Below, piece by piece: positions 1-24,663 of a DNA stretch of 64,000 bases. The stretch is from positions 3,067,776 to 3,131,775 of the forward strand of contig JASSKH010000007.1 of NCBI GenBank assembly GCA_031763025.1, read 5' to 3'. Position 1 is the stretch's first letter. Each line of letters opens with the position of its first letter. The position numbers and the translations under genes are program-made. The notes beneath the pieces are model-generated. The model worked only from the letters and a program-made list of their open reading frames with translations, was not told where the DNA came from and did no database searches. This DNA is from Macrocystis pyrifera. Taxonomy: Eukaryota; Sar; Phaeophyceae; Laminariales; Laminariaceae.

Positions 1-1057
1 ACCGGGATCTTGCCCTCTTCGACATCTCACTTTCAGGAGTACTCGAAGATGATCGCCGCTCCTCTGTTTTCGTTCGCACGTCGCTGGCGTATCGGCAAAC
101 TTTATCGATCGGTATTGTCCTCACTACTATCGAATGGTACCTTTGGCTTGGGTGGCAGGGTAGAAAAACGATACCGAAATACGTGCCCGTGGGTATGTAT
201 GTAGCAAGGTGAAAAACGTGACAGTAAAAGGCGTACCCTTGGCTAGCAGGGCGAAACACATATACCCGATATAATGCTACATTTTTTCCTCGAAGTAGTT
301 ATTTTCGCTCCAGTTTTTTAGAGCCTGTCCGGTGAGCACGAACTTGACATTTTGGACATGTGAAAACAACGATAACTACATGGCAGCGACGCATCGCATC
401 GCATCGCATCGCATCGCATCGCATCGCATCGCATCGCATCGCATTGCATTGCGGAGGCTGCTGTTCGCACGCACTTGAACGGCAAAACGACCCGAAAGAA
501 ACATAGCGGCGCAGCACAGCACTGCTCTGGCGCCGAGCGGTCCGGCTATTTTTCAAACCAAAAACAGAGGCTTATAGGTCCCTCTTACCAAAAGCTTGGG
601 TATGCTCTTCCCACGGACCTACACACCCATCCATCTACCCACCCACCCACCCAACCACCCACCAACCCACCCACCCACACACCCACCGACCCACCCAACC
701 CCCCAACCCACCTACCAACCCTGAGCCGTTGCAAAACTCCCGCCCTTGACAACAATATTTCGCGTCGACAACAACTTGAAAAAAACAGTACGCGGACGCT
801 TAGCTTGCGCTCGTCGCTTACTTCTGCTGTCATACCAATGTGTCCGGAAAATTAAAAATTAAAAAAAAAATCGATCGATCGAGTGTCAACATGGATGGGT
901 AGTCAAACTCAAACGATCCCTACATTTCCGTACAGCTATTATTTCTGTCCTTCAATATAAATACGTTTTAATATTAATATATACAACTACTATCTTAAGG
1001 GATTGTGGTACCAAGTGTGTATTTGCGGGCAGAGTGGTGTATAGCTGGCTCGCTTAC
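1..1057. other. Region beyond protease exon 3, no exon found
   Basis: Holds the GCATC and CCCAC microsatellites and AT-rich sequence. I searched the minus strand for the next protease exon (second DTG lobe) and saw none, so it probably lies left of the window. Confidence 0.5.
392..445. repeat. GCATC pentanucleotide microsatellite
   Basis: About ten copies of GCATC ending in GCATT variants, followed at 630-715 by a CCCAC-rich heptamer-like array. Confidence 0.85.
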
Positions 1058-13064
<12,007 letters not shown>

Positions 13065-16000
13065 ATGGAAGAAAGCAAAGCAGGAGGGGCGGTATCAGAG
13101 GGAGGTGGAGCGGATACAATAACAGAGCAGCAGGTTATTGGGACATACCGCGGGATGCTCGGGGACGTAACTCAGATGCGGCGTAAGATCTCCGAGCTGG
13201 AACAGGAGTTATCGGAGCACCAGTGAGTACACAGCCTGCTCCTTCGGGTATATACCACCGCATACTCCACACAATTTCTGGTACTGCCATACCGATGTAC
13301 CGTGCAACATTGGTACACCAAATATTATACTCTCAATGGAGAGTGGCCGCTGTTGCTCGCTCACGATGAAGATGGTGATAACCAGCTCAACTTTCTTCCA
13401 TTTGCTTCAATTCGAAAATACAGCAGTACTATCAATAGTTCACACTCCTCTGTCTGGTCTTGCGCATAACTCCCCCCAGTCACCGGGTCGGGCTGCCCTA
13501 GCATGGGATGCTGTGATGGGATGCGCCCAAATGCGTACCCGCTCCTCTGCAACGCTGCTTCGTGTGCATTGGACCCTCCCTTAATGATGCCTATGCGTTA
13601 ACATCCCAAGCCCTGATCTTTGCTGTCCGTGCCTTCGTTTGTTACCATCAGTAATTAGTACCAGGTGCCAGGTACGTACCTGTCTTACAACAGTGTCGCA
13701 TTACGGGGGGCCACAGTAAATAGGACCTAATATTGTTATTAAAAATAGGTAAATATTATGTACCAGGTAGGTTTTTATGCACACCATAGGTCCTATTAAC
13801 TATGGACCCCCCCCGTAATAGTAGTCACCTACTCACAGACGAATACATTCCATTTGAAGGCGCCATCCACGGTAAGCGGTAAAGGCGTCGTGTTATTTCT
13901 ACGGGGAACGAAAACTCCCTCCAAAGGTCTGAAAAATTACTGTCGTGTTGGCAGTACTCCGTTTAACCATATCGCAGAGTTTAGAACCTACAATAACATG
14001 ATCGATGGCGCTCGGTTTTCCAACAGCCTTTAACTGCTCCCTATTAATAGGGTTATTTTCACAAACGCCAAGAGAGCGGGGATGGTCCGAAAATATCCCC
14101 TCCCTCTGATCCTGTCCGATTGTGCCGAAACTTTCGGGGGTTGGGTATGTGTGAGATGAAGATAGCGAACCCGTCGCCATACTTGCTCGATTTCATTCAT
14201 GCGACCGAGCCCCGGCTGTCCTACTACGGGGGACCATAGTAAATAGGACCAAATGTTGAGAGTAAAAATAAGTAAAAATATAGGTTTTTATGTATACCAT
14301 AGGTCCTATTAACTATGGACCCCCGTAATAGAACGCCCGGAAATGGGGATGATACGATACCCTCCCCCCTATTACACCTCGCTACGAGCACACGTTGCCA
14401 TGAAGGCTGACAGTTGCATGGTACGGTAACTTTGGGTTGGGGATCACGAAGCCTTCGTGACAATATCTCCTCTCGGCGTTGCCATTTTGAAAACAGCTAC
14501 GAACGTTGAAATGTATACCAAGGTAATACTTTGCTGAAGGATTTTTTCATTTCTACTCGAATTTCCACGTTTCTCTGCGCAACCTCAGTACATCCACTTA
14601 CTACTGTAGTTTTTGTCAGATCATTTTTCTGAGTGGCTCTATCCCTCCGGAATCGGCCAAGGAGAAAAAAATTGCGGAGTTTGCAAGAACGAAACGAGAT
14701 CGGGAATGCGAAAATCAAGGCAGCCCGATACGATTTTTTCTTGCGCAACTTTCTGTAAGTCATTTTTGGGGTTCTCAGAGCGAACCAAAAAAACTTTTTT
14801 TTTTCTCAAGATTTCCCCCCCCCAGGTATACAGCGCCAAGAGCGCTTGACCGCAGAAGGCGCCTAAATTACTGTTGTAGCTGGCATCAAACATATGCGAG
14901 TAGGAGACAAAAAACGTAGGTTTAACTTTGTGCAAGCGGTTCCAGCCTCCGTGCGCGCCAAATATAGCACTAAAGGTCAAGCACTGCTGTATTCACGGAA
15001 CGTGTGCAGGAAATAAAATCGGCAAGAACTATAAAAAAACGTCGTGCGTAATCGCAATCCTCGTATGCCGCCCGTCCGTCTCGGCCACCTTCCCCCGCCC
15101 CCCGATGCATCTTCCTTCCCCGCCTGCCCCGCTGAAGGATGGTGGTGGACACTCTGACCCCTCTGGAAGCCACGCGGCGAGCGTATCGCCTTGTTGGTGG
15201 CGTCCTAGTGGAGCGCACGGTGGGGGAGGTGTTGCCAACGGTGAAATCAAATCAGGAGGGCATTAAGCAGCTCCTGCTGCAGCTGGCCGCGTCGAAGACG
15301 GACAAGGAAAAGGCGGCGGCGGAGTGGAAGGTGAGTTTGGGCGGTTTCGGCGATTTTCCGGCTATGAATAGTTTGTGTTTTTTCAGTATGATTTAGCTCT
15401 AAAATCAACTTGCAGGTTTTCTGTGGAGAATTAAGCGTGATGTGGGAGGTCCGGTGTACTGTGTTCTTCATCGGGAGCAAACATGGGGTGTAGGTTGTAT
15501 GATAGCACGAGGCCGTCGTGTTTGTGGAGGCAAGTATCCTTATGGCGGGCCTCTCCGTAATGCTGTAGTGTCATTTCCACATGTATGGATTACTTGGAGT
15601 ATATTTTAAGTAGGCATCTACGTTTTTTTTTTACAGCGCGCGTATTATTCGTGGCACAAGCACGTTTTTTGTTTTTTTTTCTGCGTTGCTTTTCGATCGC
15701 GCCAAGAAATCCGTCGCGCTTTTGGCCAATCGAGCAGCCGCCGCTTTGGACGCCCGTCTATCTACCCACCCAAGTCCGCCTCACAAGCGGTTCTCATAGG
15801 ATGCAGCTCACCCTTCATGTAACTCGGCGGACACCTTACGTTTCGCTTCGCGCTTGGTGCAAGCAATGTCTGCCTGTTCGTGATGATAACCCGACGTGCT
15901 CCGTCTCGGCATTGTAGGGATGCGAGGGTCTATTATGGTCATACGACTACAGCCATGCATAATATTGATATTGAGTACACCCCCCCCCACCCCCCTGTGC

Positions 16001-16367
16001 GGGTCTATGGTCTTGTCATACGACTGGGACCATGCATGACATGAGTTTACCCCCCCCCGTGCACGAGGCTTATCATATACAGTATGCCCTTCCTCAGTTA
16101 CTGCTGTACCGGTATTGCAGTGTAAGCAAGCGTGAACACGAAATGGCGTAGAAAATAGGCTCGCGCTCCTCGTCTCCATGCCCACCCCGGCTGGCACAAT
16201 TTCGCACACATTTCAAAGCGTTCAGGAGAGAGTACCGATGTGAGCGTTCACCCTCCTCAACCTCCCAGATAAAGTACAAGATCCGATCTCAGCAAGAAGC
16301 CCAGGCGATGTCGCAGGCGCAGGGGGGACAACCACAGTTGGGGGCACCACAAGCCTCGCAAGCGTGA
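13065..16367 (+). CDS. PFDN2: Prefoldin subunit 2, complete, three exons
   Basis: Beta-type subunit of the cytosolic hexameric prefoldin chaperone, which hands unfolded actin and tubulin to the CCT chaperonin. Exons are 13065-13222 (52 codons plus 2 nt), 15138-15330 (1 nt plus 64 codons) and 16269-16367 (32 codons plus stop). Together they give 149 residues, close to the roughly 154 of the human protein. Residues 21-53 form the first coiled-coil helix (EQQVIG, then a heptad stretch ending QELSEHQ). Residues 54-81 read VVDTL and later LVGGVLVERTV, the subunit signature of the beta hairpin. The second helix runs about residues 85-125, and IKYKIR opens exon 3. The Gln/Ala-rich tail is variable in the family. 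Intron 1 (1.9 kb) carries two MITEs and intron 2 a SINE-like copy. All splice sites are GT-AG with consistent phase. It is divergent from the protease gene. Confidence 0.95.
13699..13820. mobile_element. 110-bp palindromic MITE in PFDN2 intron 1
   Basis: TTACGGGGGGCCACAG ... CTATGGACCC and CCCGTAATA, with a TACCAGGTA insertion in the centre. Confidence 0.75.
14222..14330. mobile_element. 110-bp palindromic MITE in PFDN2 intron 1
   Basis: TACTACGGGGGACCATAG ... CTATGGACCCCCGTAATA. Second copy in the same intron, 400 bp from the first. Confidence 0.8.
15778..16053 (+). mobile_element. SINE-like module B in PFDN2 intron 2
   Basis: CACAAGCGGTTCTCATAGGA opens the copy; the end segment is duplicated, with C-runs at about 15980 and 16050. 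Confidence 0.7.
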
Positions 16368-17103
16368 TGGCATCGTTTCAAGGACCAGGGGGCGGGAGAG
16401 GGGATGGGGGTGGTGGGGGGGGGTGGTTTGGATGTTTTTTGGCGCGTGCTGCGTTTTGCTCGAAATTCGCCGTCTTCTGCCGCAGCTGCAGGATGTTTTT
16501 GTATGTTGTCTTCGGCCGTGATAGGGGCGGTGGGTAGTGGTTGGGTTTCAGGGTGGCATTTAGTGCTCTCTAGGTTGGAGCTGCTGACTTGCTACTTTGT
16601 TTTGGCGTAAAGAGCTGCCAGGTGGTGGGTGCCACGGCTTCTGTTTAACGCTTTTGGGTCGTTCTGATGAGTAGATCTTGTAATCGACGGCGTGGTCAAC
16701 AACTACTGGAAGGGTAGTTTGAGTATTGAAACGAACGACTGCGAATGTAGACGTGCAATATAATGTGTCCAGTGTTTTCGAGGGCCGACTCGCTCCGTTA
16801 CGCGAAAAGTTAAGAGCGTGGAACAGCGAGAGCAGCAGCTTTAAGGGAAGCGTTGAGATGGGATTTCATGGGGATAAAAACGTGATGCTGACGTAGTCTA
16901 TGCATATGCGGTCGTCGAAACCACCGCAGCATCTATCGCATGCGTTGTCCCTCGTCTCGAGTTTGATGACGCTGACGGACGCTGCTGCTACCGCTGATCT
17001 TATCTTCTCACACGAGCTCATCGCCAATTTAGTCCGTGATCGAAAGCCAGGCTTATCGTTCTGCAAGGGAAATAGGACAATATCGCATACCTGGTAAAAG
17101 AAT

Positions 17104-17266
17104 AAGACATTTCGTGACCACAGTTTTTTTATTGGTCAGTTTTTCTAATTAATTTTTTTGGTTGGTGAAAAAGCCTTAGTCGACATTTGTTGTCTTCCGG
17201 AATCGTGATGTCACTTTTCGGAAAAAAAATGACCACAATCAGAAAACTGAGGGCACGAAATGTCTT
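17104..17266. mobile_element. 163-bp MITE-like element of a different family
   Basis: Ends are inverted repeats of about 20 bp: AAGACATTTCGTGACCACAG at the left and the complement of AAGACATTTCGTGCCCTCAG at the right (17 of 20 match). The centre is AT-rich. Confidence 0.65.
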
Positions 17267-17479
17267 TGTCGCCTGGCACGTACATTATTAACTATACAAG
17301 GTATACCGGTAGATTTTTGTTTCTTCAAAGCCTACTAAGATCAATTTCGTGGGTTCAAGTCTCACCGAGTGCATACTCGTAAGGACTTTTTCTTGAATAC
17401 AACTTGATTAGTGGAAAGCGCGAAAGCGTGAGTTAGCTACATTCGATGAAAATCGACGAGCAGTGGGAATGCTGAACCC

Positions 17480-17620
17480 TATGCGCGATAAAAATGAAGG
17501 CACGTACGGGGGGGAGAAGGGACGACACCTGTGACCACGGCTTGTCCAGAAGAAGACCGGTGAGGGTAAAAACCTCCTACGAGTTGAGCCGCAAAGTGAA
17601 AAGTGACGATTAAAAAAAAA
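17480..17620 (+). repeat. Dispersed repeat with GCGATAAAAATGAAGGC core
   Basis: GCGCGATAAAAATGAAGGC, a G-rich stretch, CTGTGACCACGGCTTG and CCTCCTACGAGTTGAGC. Related sequence lies at 3850-3990, 47600-47730 and 60020-60200. Confidence 0.55.
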
Positions 17621-18549
17621 AAGTGTTGCATATTTCGTTTTTTTGTTTTTCTTGCCGGACGAAATGGGGAAATACGCGGCACCCTTTCTTGTGTGCCGCC
17701 GCAGGTAACATATCCGTGGAAAGTCGACAAGAAGTGCCAGCCGACGCATTGTTTGTACACGTAGCAATAACGGCACAGCCAAGTGCGTGGATTCGGTATG
17801 TGTGCCGCTTTCTCGCCGTTTTTCTTTGCGGCACGCAATATCGCCTGGGGTATCGCGTCTTGTGTGTTGGTTTGTTTGTCGTGCATACGGTTCCATCAGA
17901 ACCGAACCGTGACAACAAACGCATCCTACGGATATGGAACGAAACCGATTGGATCCGACCCGTATCTAGCTCCGTAGTATATATCGAGGTGACGGTTCCA
18001 AACCGAACCGATTGGTGCTACTGTAACAATGTATCAGCACACTACAGAACGCACCGACCCGACTTGTGGAAGTCGAAGCATAGCATATTATACCGTTGCT
18101 TTCATTTGTTTTTTCACAGAACCAAGTCTAACTAATCCGCAAGTATTCACGCAGACGAAGAACCAAACCGCGGATCGTCTCAGAACTGTGAAAAGCCCTG
18201 AATTTCCGTTTTTATGCCGAACTTGAACTCGCGAATATAGCTTGTAGGAAGGCCATGTCTTCATATTTTGCTCCGATTGAACTTCTGAGTACATGGGGTA
18301 ACGCGACGAGCGAGCAATTTATGTGCTGCGTTTCGTCGGCTGTTTGGTTGCTAAGGCACTCTTCGATTGTCAGCTTTGCCATCTTCTACATTATTAATTC
18401 GTAGAGAGGGACTGCCGCGGGACTTCCATAGCATCTAATACGACGCTTTCATTGAACTGACTGCCACGAAAGCTTTCAATCCTCGTACAGTTTCGTGAAA
18501 GCTTTGTCACGCTGAAGGTTCATGAGACTGTCTGAGAACTGCGCTGGAA

Positions 18550-20840
18550 GTGCAATGAACGTGCCGTATGGAACCATGGCGTTGTCACGAGCGTGCCACG
18601 TGGCATCCCAAGAAACTGCATGGTGCCATGGAGTAGTCGTGAAAGTGCCGTTGCAGCCCGTGGCTTTCCATGGCAATCCTATCGCAGTGCCATGGGTAGT
18701 CTCGGGATAACATGGCAGCCTCATAGCAGGGCCATGACAGCCTCACGATAGTCCCATGGCGTCACATGGAAGTCCAATGCCCCATGACAGTGTGATGAAG
18801 TCTTACGCCATCCATGGCAAGTCCCCATGGCTGTACCATACAGTCATGGCAGTGCCATGATACTACGGTAGTCTCATGGCATCCCATGGCTCTGTGCCAT
18901 CGCATCCCGTGACAGCCCATCGCTGTGCCATCAAGTCACGACAGTCCAATGGCGATCCCACGAAGCCCTGGCAGTCCCATGGCATCCCATGGCATCTCAT
19001 CGCAGAACCAAAACAGTCGCATGACAGCCCCATCGCAGTGACACGAAACCGCGGCAGTCCCGTGGCAGTCCCAATGCGGCCCCGTGACAGTACTATGGGC
19101 CCATGGCAGTCCCATGGCAGTGCCATGAAGCCATGGTCGTGCCATGGTGTTCTATGGTAGTCCCACGGCCATGGCCGTCCCACAGTATTACGGGGGGCCA
19201 TAGTAAATAGGACCCACGGTACACACAAAAACCTATATATTTTCCTATTTTCACTACCAATATTTGGTCCTATTTACTATGGTATACCGTAATAGTCCAC
19301 GGCAGTACTTTTGAAGCCAATGACAATCCCATGGCTGTGTAAATAAGCCATAGAAGTCCCGTAGTATCGCATGGCGGTCCTACATCATTGCCATGAGACC
19401 ATGACAGTCCCATATCATCACGTGAGTGTCCACGGCAGTGCCATGACAACGGCATGAAGTCACCACAGGCCCATGCCAGTCCTACGAAAGCCATGGTAGT
19501 CGCGTGGCAGTCCCGTTGTATCCCACGGCCTCCCACGGCGGTCCCATAACAGTCCTGAAACATCCCATGTCAGTGCCATGAAGCCACGACAGCCCCACGC
19601 CATCCCATAACAGTCCCATGGCGGTTCCATGGCAGTGCTATCGACCCATGGCAATCCCATGGCAGTCCCATAGCAGTGCCGTGAAGGCTATGGCAGCCTC
19701 ACCATATTCCATGGAACTCCCATGACAGTGCCATGGTGTCCCATGGCGCAGGTGCCCCCCCCCCCCCTGCACAATGTAGGCGTAAAGAAATCCTCGCGGA
19801 GACACTGAATAATGTAGCACATCATTTGGCGTACAATTGAGAGGTTGCCGATACCTTGTGGGGTTTGGTACATAGTTCAGTATCTCACACAAATATTGTT
19901 TTACGCCTTCGTTGTGTAAGAGGGGGGTCCTGGCCATCTGTGATGGCAGCCCCACGGCAGTACCATGGAGCCATGGCAGCCCCATTACTGTGCCGTGAAA
20001 CCATGGCAACCTCCTTGCATCGCATTGCCTCCCATGGCCTCCCATGACAGCCCCATGGTAGTCCCATGACAGTCCCATGGCATCGCATCACGGTCCCATG
20101 GCAGTGCCATGGATCCATGACAGTAATGGCATGTCTCAGTCCGCCCCTGGTATCCCTTGGTATCCCATGGCAGTCCCATGGCAGTCCCATGGCAGTCACA
20201 TAGCAGTCTCATGGCAGTCCTGCGGCATACCATGGCAGTCAGTCTCTTGAAGCCATGTCAGTCTCACGGCATTCCAGGACAATCTATGGCATTCCTACGG
20301 CACCCACGGCAGTACCGTGAAGCCATGGCAGTCCCATGACATTCCATGGCGGTCCCATGGCATTCCTATGGCAGTCCCAGGGCATGTTTTGGCAGTCCCG
20401 TTGCAGTCCCATGGCAGTGCTATGACAATCCCATGACAGCCATGGCCTCCCACGGTAGTTACGTGTTGGCATCCCATGATGTCCCATGACAGTCCCATGG
20501 CGGTCCCATGGTAGCCTCTTGGCATGCCATGGCAGTCCCATGACATCCCACGGCAAACCCTTGATTCCATGTCAGTCACTTGGCATCCCATGGCAGTCCA
20601 TGGCAGTCCATAGCAGTCCATGGCAGTCTCACGGCAGCCCACGGCAGTCCCATGGTCTTCCCAGTTCCATGGTCGTCCCCTGAAGCCATGACATCCCACT
20701 GCATCCCATGGGTGGGCATAACAGTCCCATGGCAGTCCCATGAAGTCACGACAGCCCCATGTAAGTTCCATCAACGTGAGAAAACCTCCGTGGACATTCA
20801 TGGTGGTGTGCGAGTCCCATGACGGTTCCATTGAAGCATC
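18550..20840. repeat. 2.3-kb degenerate 11-bp CATGG-rich array
   Basis: Dominated by TCCCATGGCAG and variants (GCCATGAAGC, CCCATGACAG). Spacing is about 10-11 bp, with many substitutions and single-base slips. It is interrupted by the MITE at 19186-19294 and by about 170 bp of unrelated sequence at 19755-19925. Long frames rich in Gly-Leu-Pro-Trp-Asp or Ser-His-Gly are products of the repeat, not genes. Confidence 0.9.
19186..19294. mobile_element. 110-bp palindromic MITE inside the CATGG array
   Basis: TATTACGGGGGGCCATAG ... CTATGGTATACCGTAATA. The surrounding array resumes on both sides, so it is a later insertion. Confidence 0.8.
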
Positions 20841-21104
20841 GTGAACGTTTCACGATAAAACATTTCGCGAACAGTTTTACTAACTACAGTAATATTGCTC
20901 GGCAGTGGTGACAATATCGAAATGATGTCTCTTCCCCACTGCGTCCGTTTCTGTATGCCCCGCGAGAGACCGTCTCTATCGAGCACTATCCGACCCCTCG
21001 CGACCGTACGGCCGTCCCACAGCTACGCCACGCGGTAACCCTCGATGGTCATTGACAGCAATCCTACGGGACGGCCGCTTGTGCTCGAGGGGATGAGTAT
21101 GTGT

Positions 21105-21460
21105 GTTCTTCACATTAAACCATTATTTCCACCCGTCATCCAGCACAACCAGTGTCCGTGCCGATTCTTCAATCCTAGAGAGATACAAGTTATGCGGTCA
21201 CAAAACTACGTACAGAGACACTACGTTGTTACGTATGGAGTAGGCACAGTAGACAACGCAATGTCATGTCATCACACTGGATATGGCAGGCACGACGTAC
21301 ACATTCTATGAAATAGAGAAAACAAAAAAAAAACAAAACTAAAACTATAACAAAGAAACTATAGAAAACAAATCGAAGGACAGAAAGGAAAACATAAAAG
21401 AAAAAACTGTCGTGCCTTCCTGCAGGGGATTTGGCAGACACTTGAAAAGAACGGGCTAAA
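21105..21460 (-). repeat. Dispersed repeat, copy 2
   Basis: Minus-strand counterpart of 7228-7660, recognisable at CATCCAGCACAACCAGTGTC and at GGATTTGGCAGACACTTGAA. Confidence 0.65.
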
Positions 21461-22049
21461 GAAAAAACACCACTACTTGTGAACAGAGTGAGACTAGGAG
21501 CCAAGGGAAAATAGCAGGCAAACCGAAGCACAAAACAACCTCCAGGTAGCCGCAGCAGTTTGTAGTATGAGCAGCATATAGCTAAGTTCTCCCTTCTACT
21601 GTAGTCAGCCTGGTAACTTGCTACCCTGTCTGCCGTTTCCGTTCTCCGTTCGTCAACTATGCCCCACCCCTCGGCGTCAGACAATACCAAACAAGCAAAG
21701 CAGGCTCGTCATCCACCCACGCCACACGACTCCTTTCATAAGTCTTATTAAAAGAAGAAAGGAAGAGAATGAAATGCAACAAAAATCACAGACGATCGAG
21801 CGCAAACAGAAAAAAACAAAGGAAGACCACGTTCGAACCAGCTGCACCAGATGGGAGCACAAGTAGCGTAGGCATGTTCTGCTTCCTAGTCGGCCTGGTG
21901 CGTTGCTACCCTGTCTGCCACCTCCTTCCTACCTTCGTCCACCGCGGTTTCCCTTCTACTCCTCCTTTCCCCCCCCCCCTCCCCGCATTCCCTTGGTCGG
22001 GTTTCCTTCCACTCCTCCTGTTGCCCCCCCTCCCTCCATTCCCTTGGAC

Positions 22050-23500
22050 ACCACCCACGGTGGATGCGCGGCGAAGCCTGCTTAGCTGTGCCTCGTCCTC
22101 GCACTTCCTCCCCATAAACCGTCCGGCTGTTTCGAGGACCTCCCAGTAGCACTTCCTCCCTCGCCTTTTTTGCTGCAGTGGACCACAGCGCGGTCTCAAC
22201 TCCAAACACCAAGCGGGAAAGTTCCGTTGACCCTTCGGTGGCTCGGAATTCCCTAAGGTCTTCGACTATGCATCTATGCTAAGTCTTAAACTGTCCACCA
22301 GGGCTCGGATTCTCCCTACCAGCCATCGTCCCGAACATTAAACGACTGGGTAATCGCTCCTTGCGTTGCCGTGCCACGCCCCCTGCAAAGAAGAGCCGCC
22401 GTTTACGGATGGTCGTTTCGATGCTCTCGCAACGTGTCATCTTGAGGGCCTTCGCATACGAGAGGGTGGTCTGGTCAGTACAAAGTCGGCCCTGGAAGCC
22501 AATGATTCGCAAAAGAACTTGGTAGTGAGCCGTTCGAAGCTTGGCAAAGTATTCCGCTCTGAGGGTCCACGTCACGCACCCGTACAGCAGGGTCTCAATC
22601 ACCCCGGCCTTCAGCATTCGAACTTTCAGGCTAAGGGGGGCGGTGGTCCTATCATACAGCTCCGGGCCGAAACAGTTTGAGGCATGCTCGCATGAGACGG
22701 ATCCGTCCGTCGATTTCGAGGGAGAGGTCAACGTTTTCGTGGATAATGCCGGGCCGTCTGTTTATCCCTCTGGTCTGCTGCTTCGATGACGAGCGGTGGT
22801 GCGAGGGTGTCTGGTTTGGTATTCGTATAAGCACTTTTTCAGTCTTCTTTTCCGATACCGTGACGCCTGCTGCTTCGAAGACAGTCACGATGACTGACAT
22901 CATTTTCGCGAGCCCTTCAACCGACTTCCAGACAATCCCTGCGTCATCGGCGTACAACATGCCCCATACAGCCCTTCGCACTCACGCCAACGACTCCTGC
23001 TCCTCCGTTCCGACTACTCCAGCATCACTGAGTTGGACCAAATCCCTTGCGACGGCTTCGTCATGGCTGAAGCGTACTAGTACTACGTGCAACGCAGCAG
23101 CGAAGAATACGTTGAACAGTAACGGTGAAAACACGCAGCCTTGCGGCAGCCCCTGCGCGACATCAAACCATTCCGAAGGCTCGCCGTCATCCGTACGCAC
23201 GCGAGCTCGCATGCTTTCGTGGAAATTACGGATAAGCATCTTGATTTGGTACGCCAAAGCGTGTGAGTACCTCCCGTAGCAGCTCTCGGTCGACAGAGTC
23301 GTACGCTTTCTGCGGGGCGAATCGAAGGACGCCGATGACAGCAACAACACAGTGAGGGTGGGGGGGGGGTTGTTTTTGTTTTGGACAACCCAAAATCCCA
23401 CAGTTTCGATTGCAGATTGGACCTGCCGTGCTGCAACCAAACGCTGGCTGGAGCCATACCGGCCGTTTCAACCCAGCAGTGCTGACAGCATTCACCCGGT
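22050..23500 (-). mobile_element. LINE, reverse-transcriptase half and C-terminus
   Basis: Minus-strand remnant carrying the part missing from the copy at 10.2 kb. In order: [40 protein letters not shown] (RT motif), YADDAGIVWKSVEG (catalytic YADD) and a thumb or C-terminal region with LLYGCVTWTLRAEYFAKL. A conserved tail follows (FGTMAGRENPSPGGQ, REFRATEGSTELSRLVFG, then FGVETALWSTAAKK). Several frameshifts make it inactive. Its 3' end merges with a duplicated C-rich stretch at 21950-22060. The composition is what I expect for brown-algal LINEs, from memory only. Confidence 0.85.
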
Positions 23501-24663
23501 TCGGAATGCATAGCTTCCTGGATCTCGTACCGTAACATCATATTGTTTCAGTTTGTTTCGTAATCGAAGGCCTCGCGTTGTTATAGTATCTGCATCATTA
23601 CTATTGTACGTGCCAGTTATCGACGACCGAAGTCTTCTTATATGTCTCCCTCGTAAGAATAGTTGTTGCAAAACAACTACTAATAAACTGATTGATGTCT
23701 AGTACTAATATTGTTATTGTTGCGATTGCCATCCGACGATGTACAGCATGAGCTTCAACGTTGCCATTGACCACTCGTCATAAGTATTCCTCGAAAATTA
23801 AAAACAAAAATCATTACTAAAAACCTAGCGTTCAAAACCAACTCCGCGGGTGGGTGTGGAAACCTTTCCCGGGTTTGCCGGATTGTAAGACAGCAGCGGC
23901 GGGCGAGATACTTGCTAGGGCAAGAGGAGACAGCACCCAACCGACCCTCTTATTCGAGGCGCTTTATTGGCAGCTTACACTGGGTTGGAGTTCCTCTTGA
24001 GCAGAGGGATCCTCCACCGCCAACATACCCGTCGTTGAGGATACCCCCTACATACGCTACCCCCACCCATACCAGTATTCCATAGCCAGCCCTGGAAATG
24101 ACGGCCTCCTCATCATGAAATTATACTACAGTGATTTTACCTGGCTCATATAACATATACATACCGGTATCTGGTACCTGGTACCTGGTAAAATCAAGTG
24201 ACGATGTCGACACTTACTACTTGCACTCCTTGGGTTATGCCGTGACGGAGGCACCATACCTATCCAACCTCTGGCCCATTCCTCCCTTTTCGTCTTCTCA
24301 TCGGGGACGGCGCCGAAATCACGCACAGTAAGCACCAATGTTGTTCATATCTTTGGGCGGCCGGCGGGTAAATTGAGTTCAAAGAGGCGGTATTTTTTAG
24401 TATATGGTGGTTGGTGGTATCCACAAATAAGTATACAAAAATCATGAAACGGCCGACAATAAAAGTACACCCTAGGGTATAGTCGTAGCAGGTACTACTA
24501 TTAATACGAGTATTATTATTAAGAATAGTGCAGGGCACGGTAGCTCGGTACCAACCATGGTAGCTGCGTAGCTCCAGACTACCAGCTCAGAACGACAGGC
24601 ACGTAGACGTTGTAGCACCACACGTTCATGAATGTCTCCTCGTGCGTGTGTTTACTCCTGCAG

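Noticed and set aside
475-855. 126-codon Pro/Thr/His-rich frame
   Set aside because: Mostly translation of the CCCAC-type microsatellite.
17340-17380. tRNA-like T arm (GTGGGTTCAAGTCTCAC)
   Set aside because: No matching 5' acceptor strand, D arm or anticodon arm was found upstream.
18863-20831. Many overlapping frames rich in Gly-Leu-Pro-Trp-Asp-Cys-His
   Set aside because: Products of the 11-bp CATGG array; all frames and both strands look alike.
24126-24338. Minus-strand frame starting VLTVRDFGAVPDEKT, resembling the N-terminus of pectinase-type beta-helix enzymes
   Set aside because: Only a few residues match, nothing of the family follows, and no splice partners were seen.
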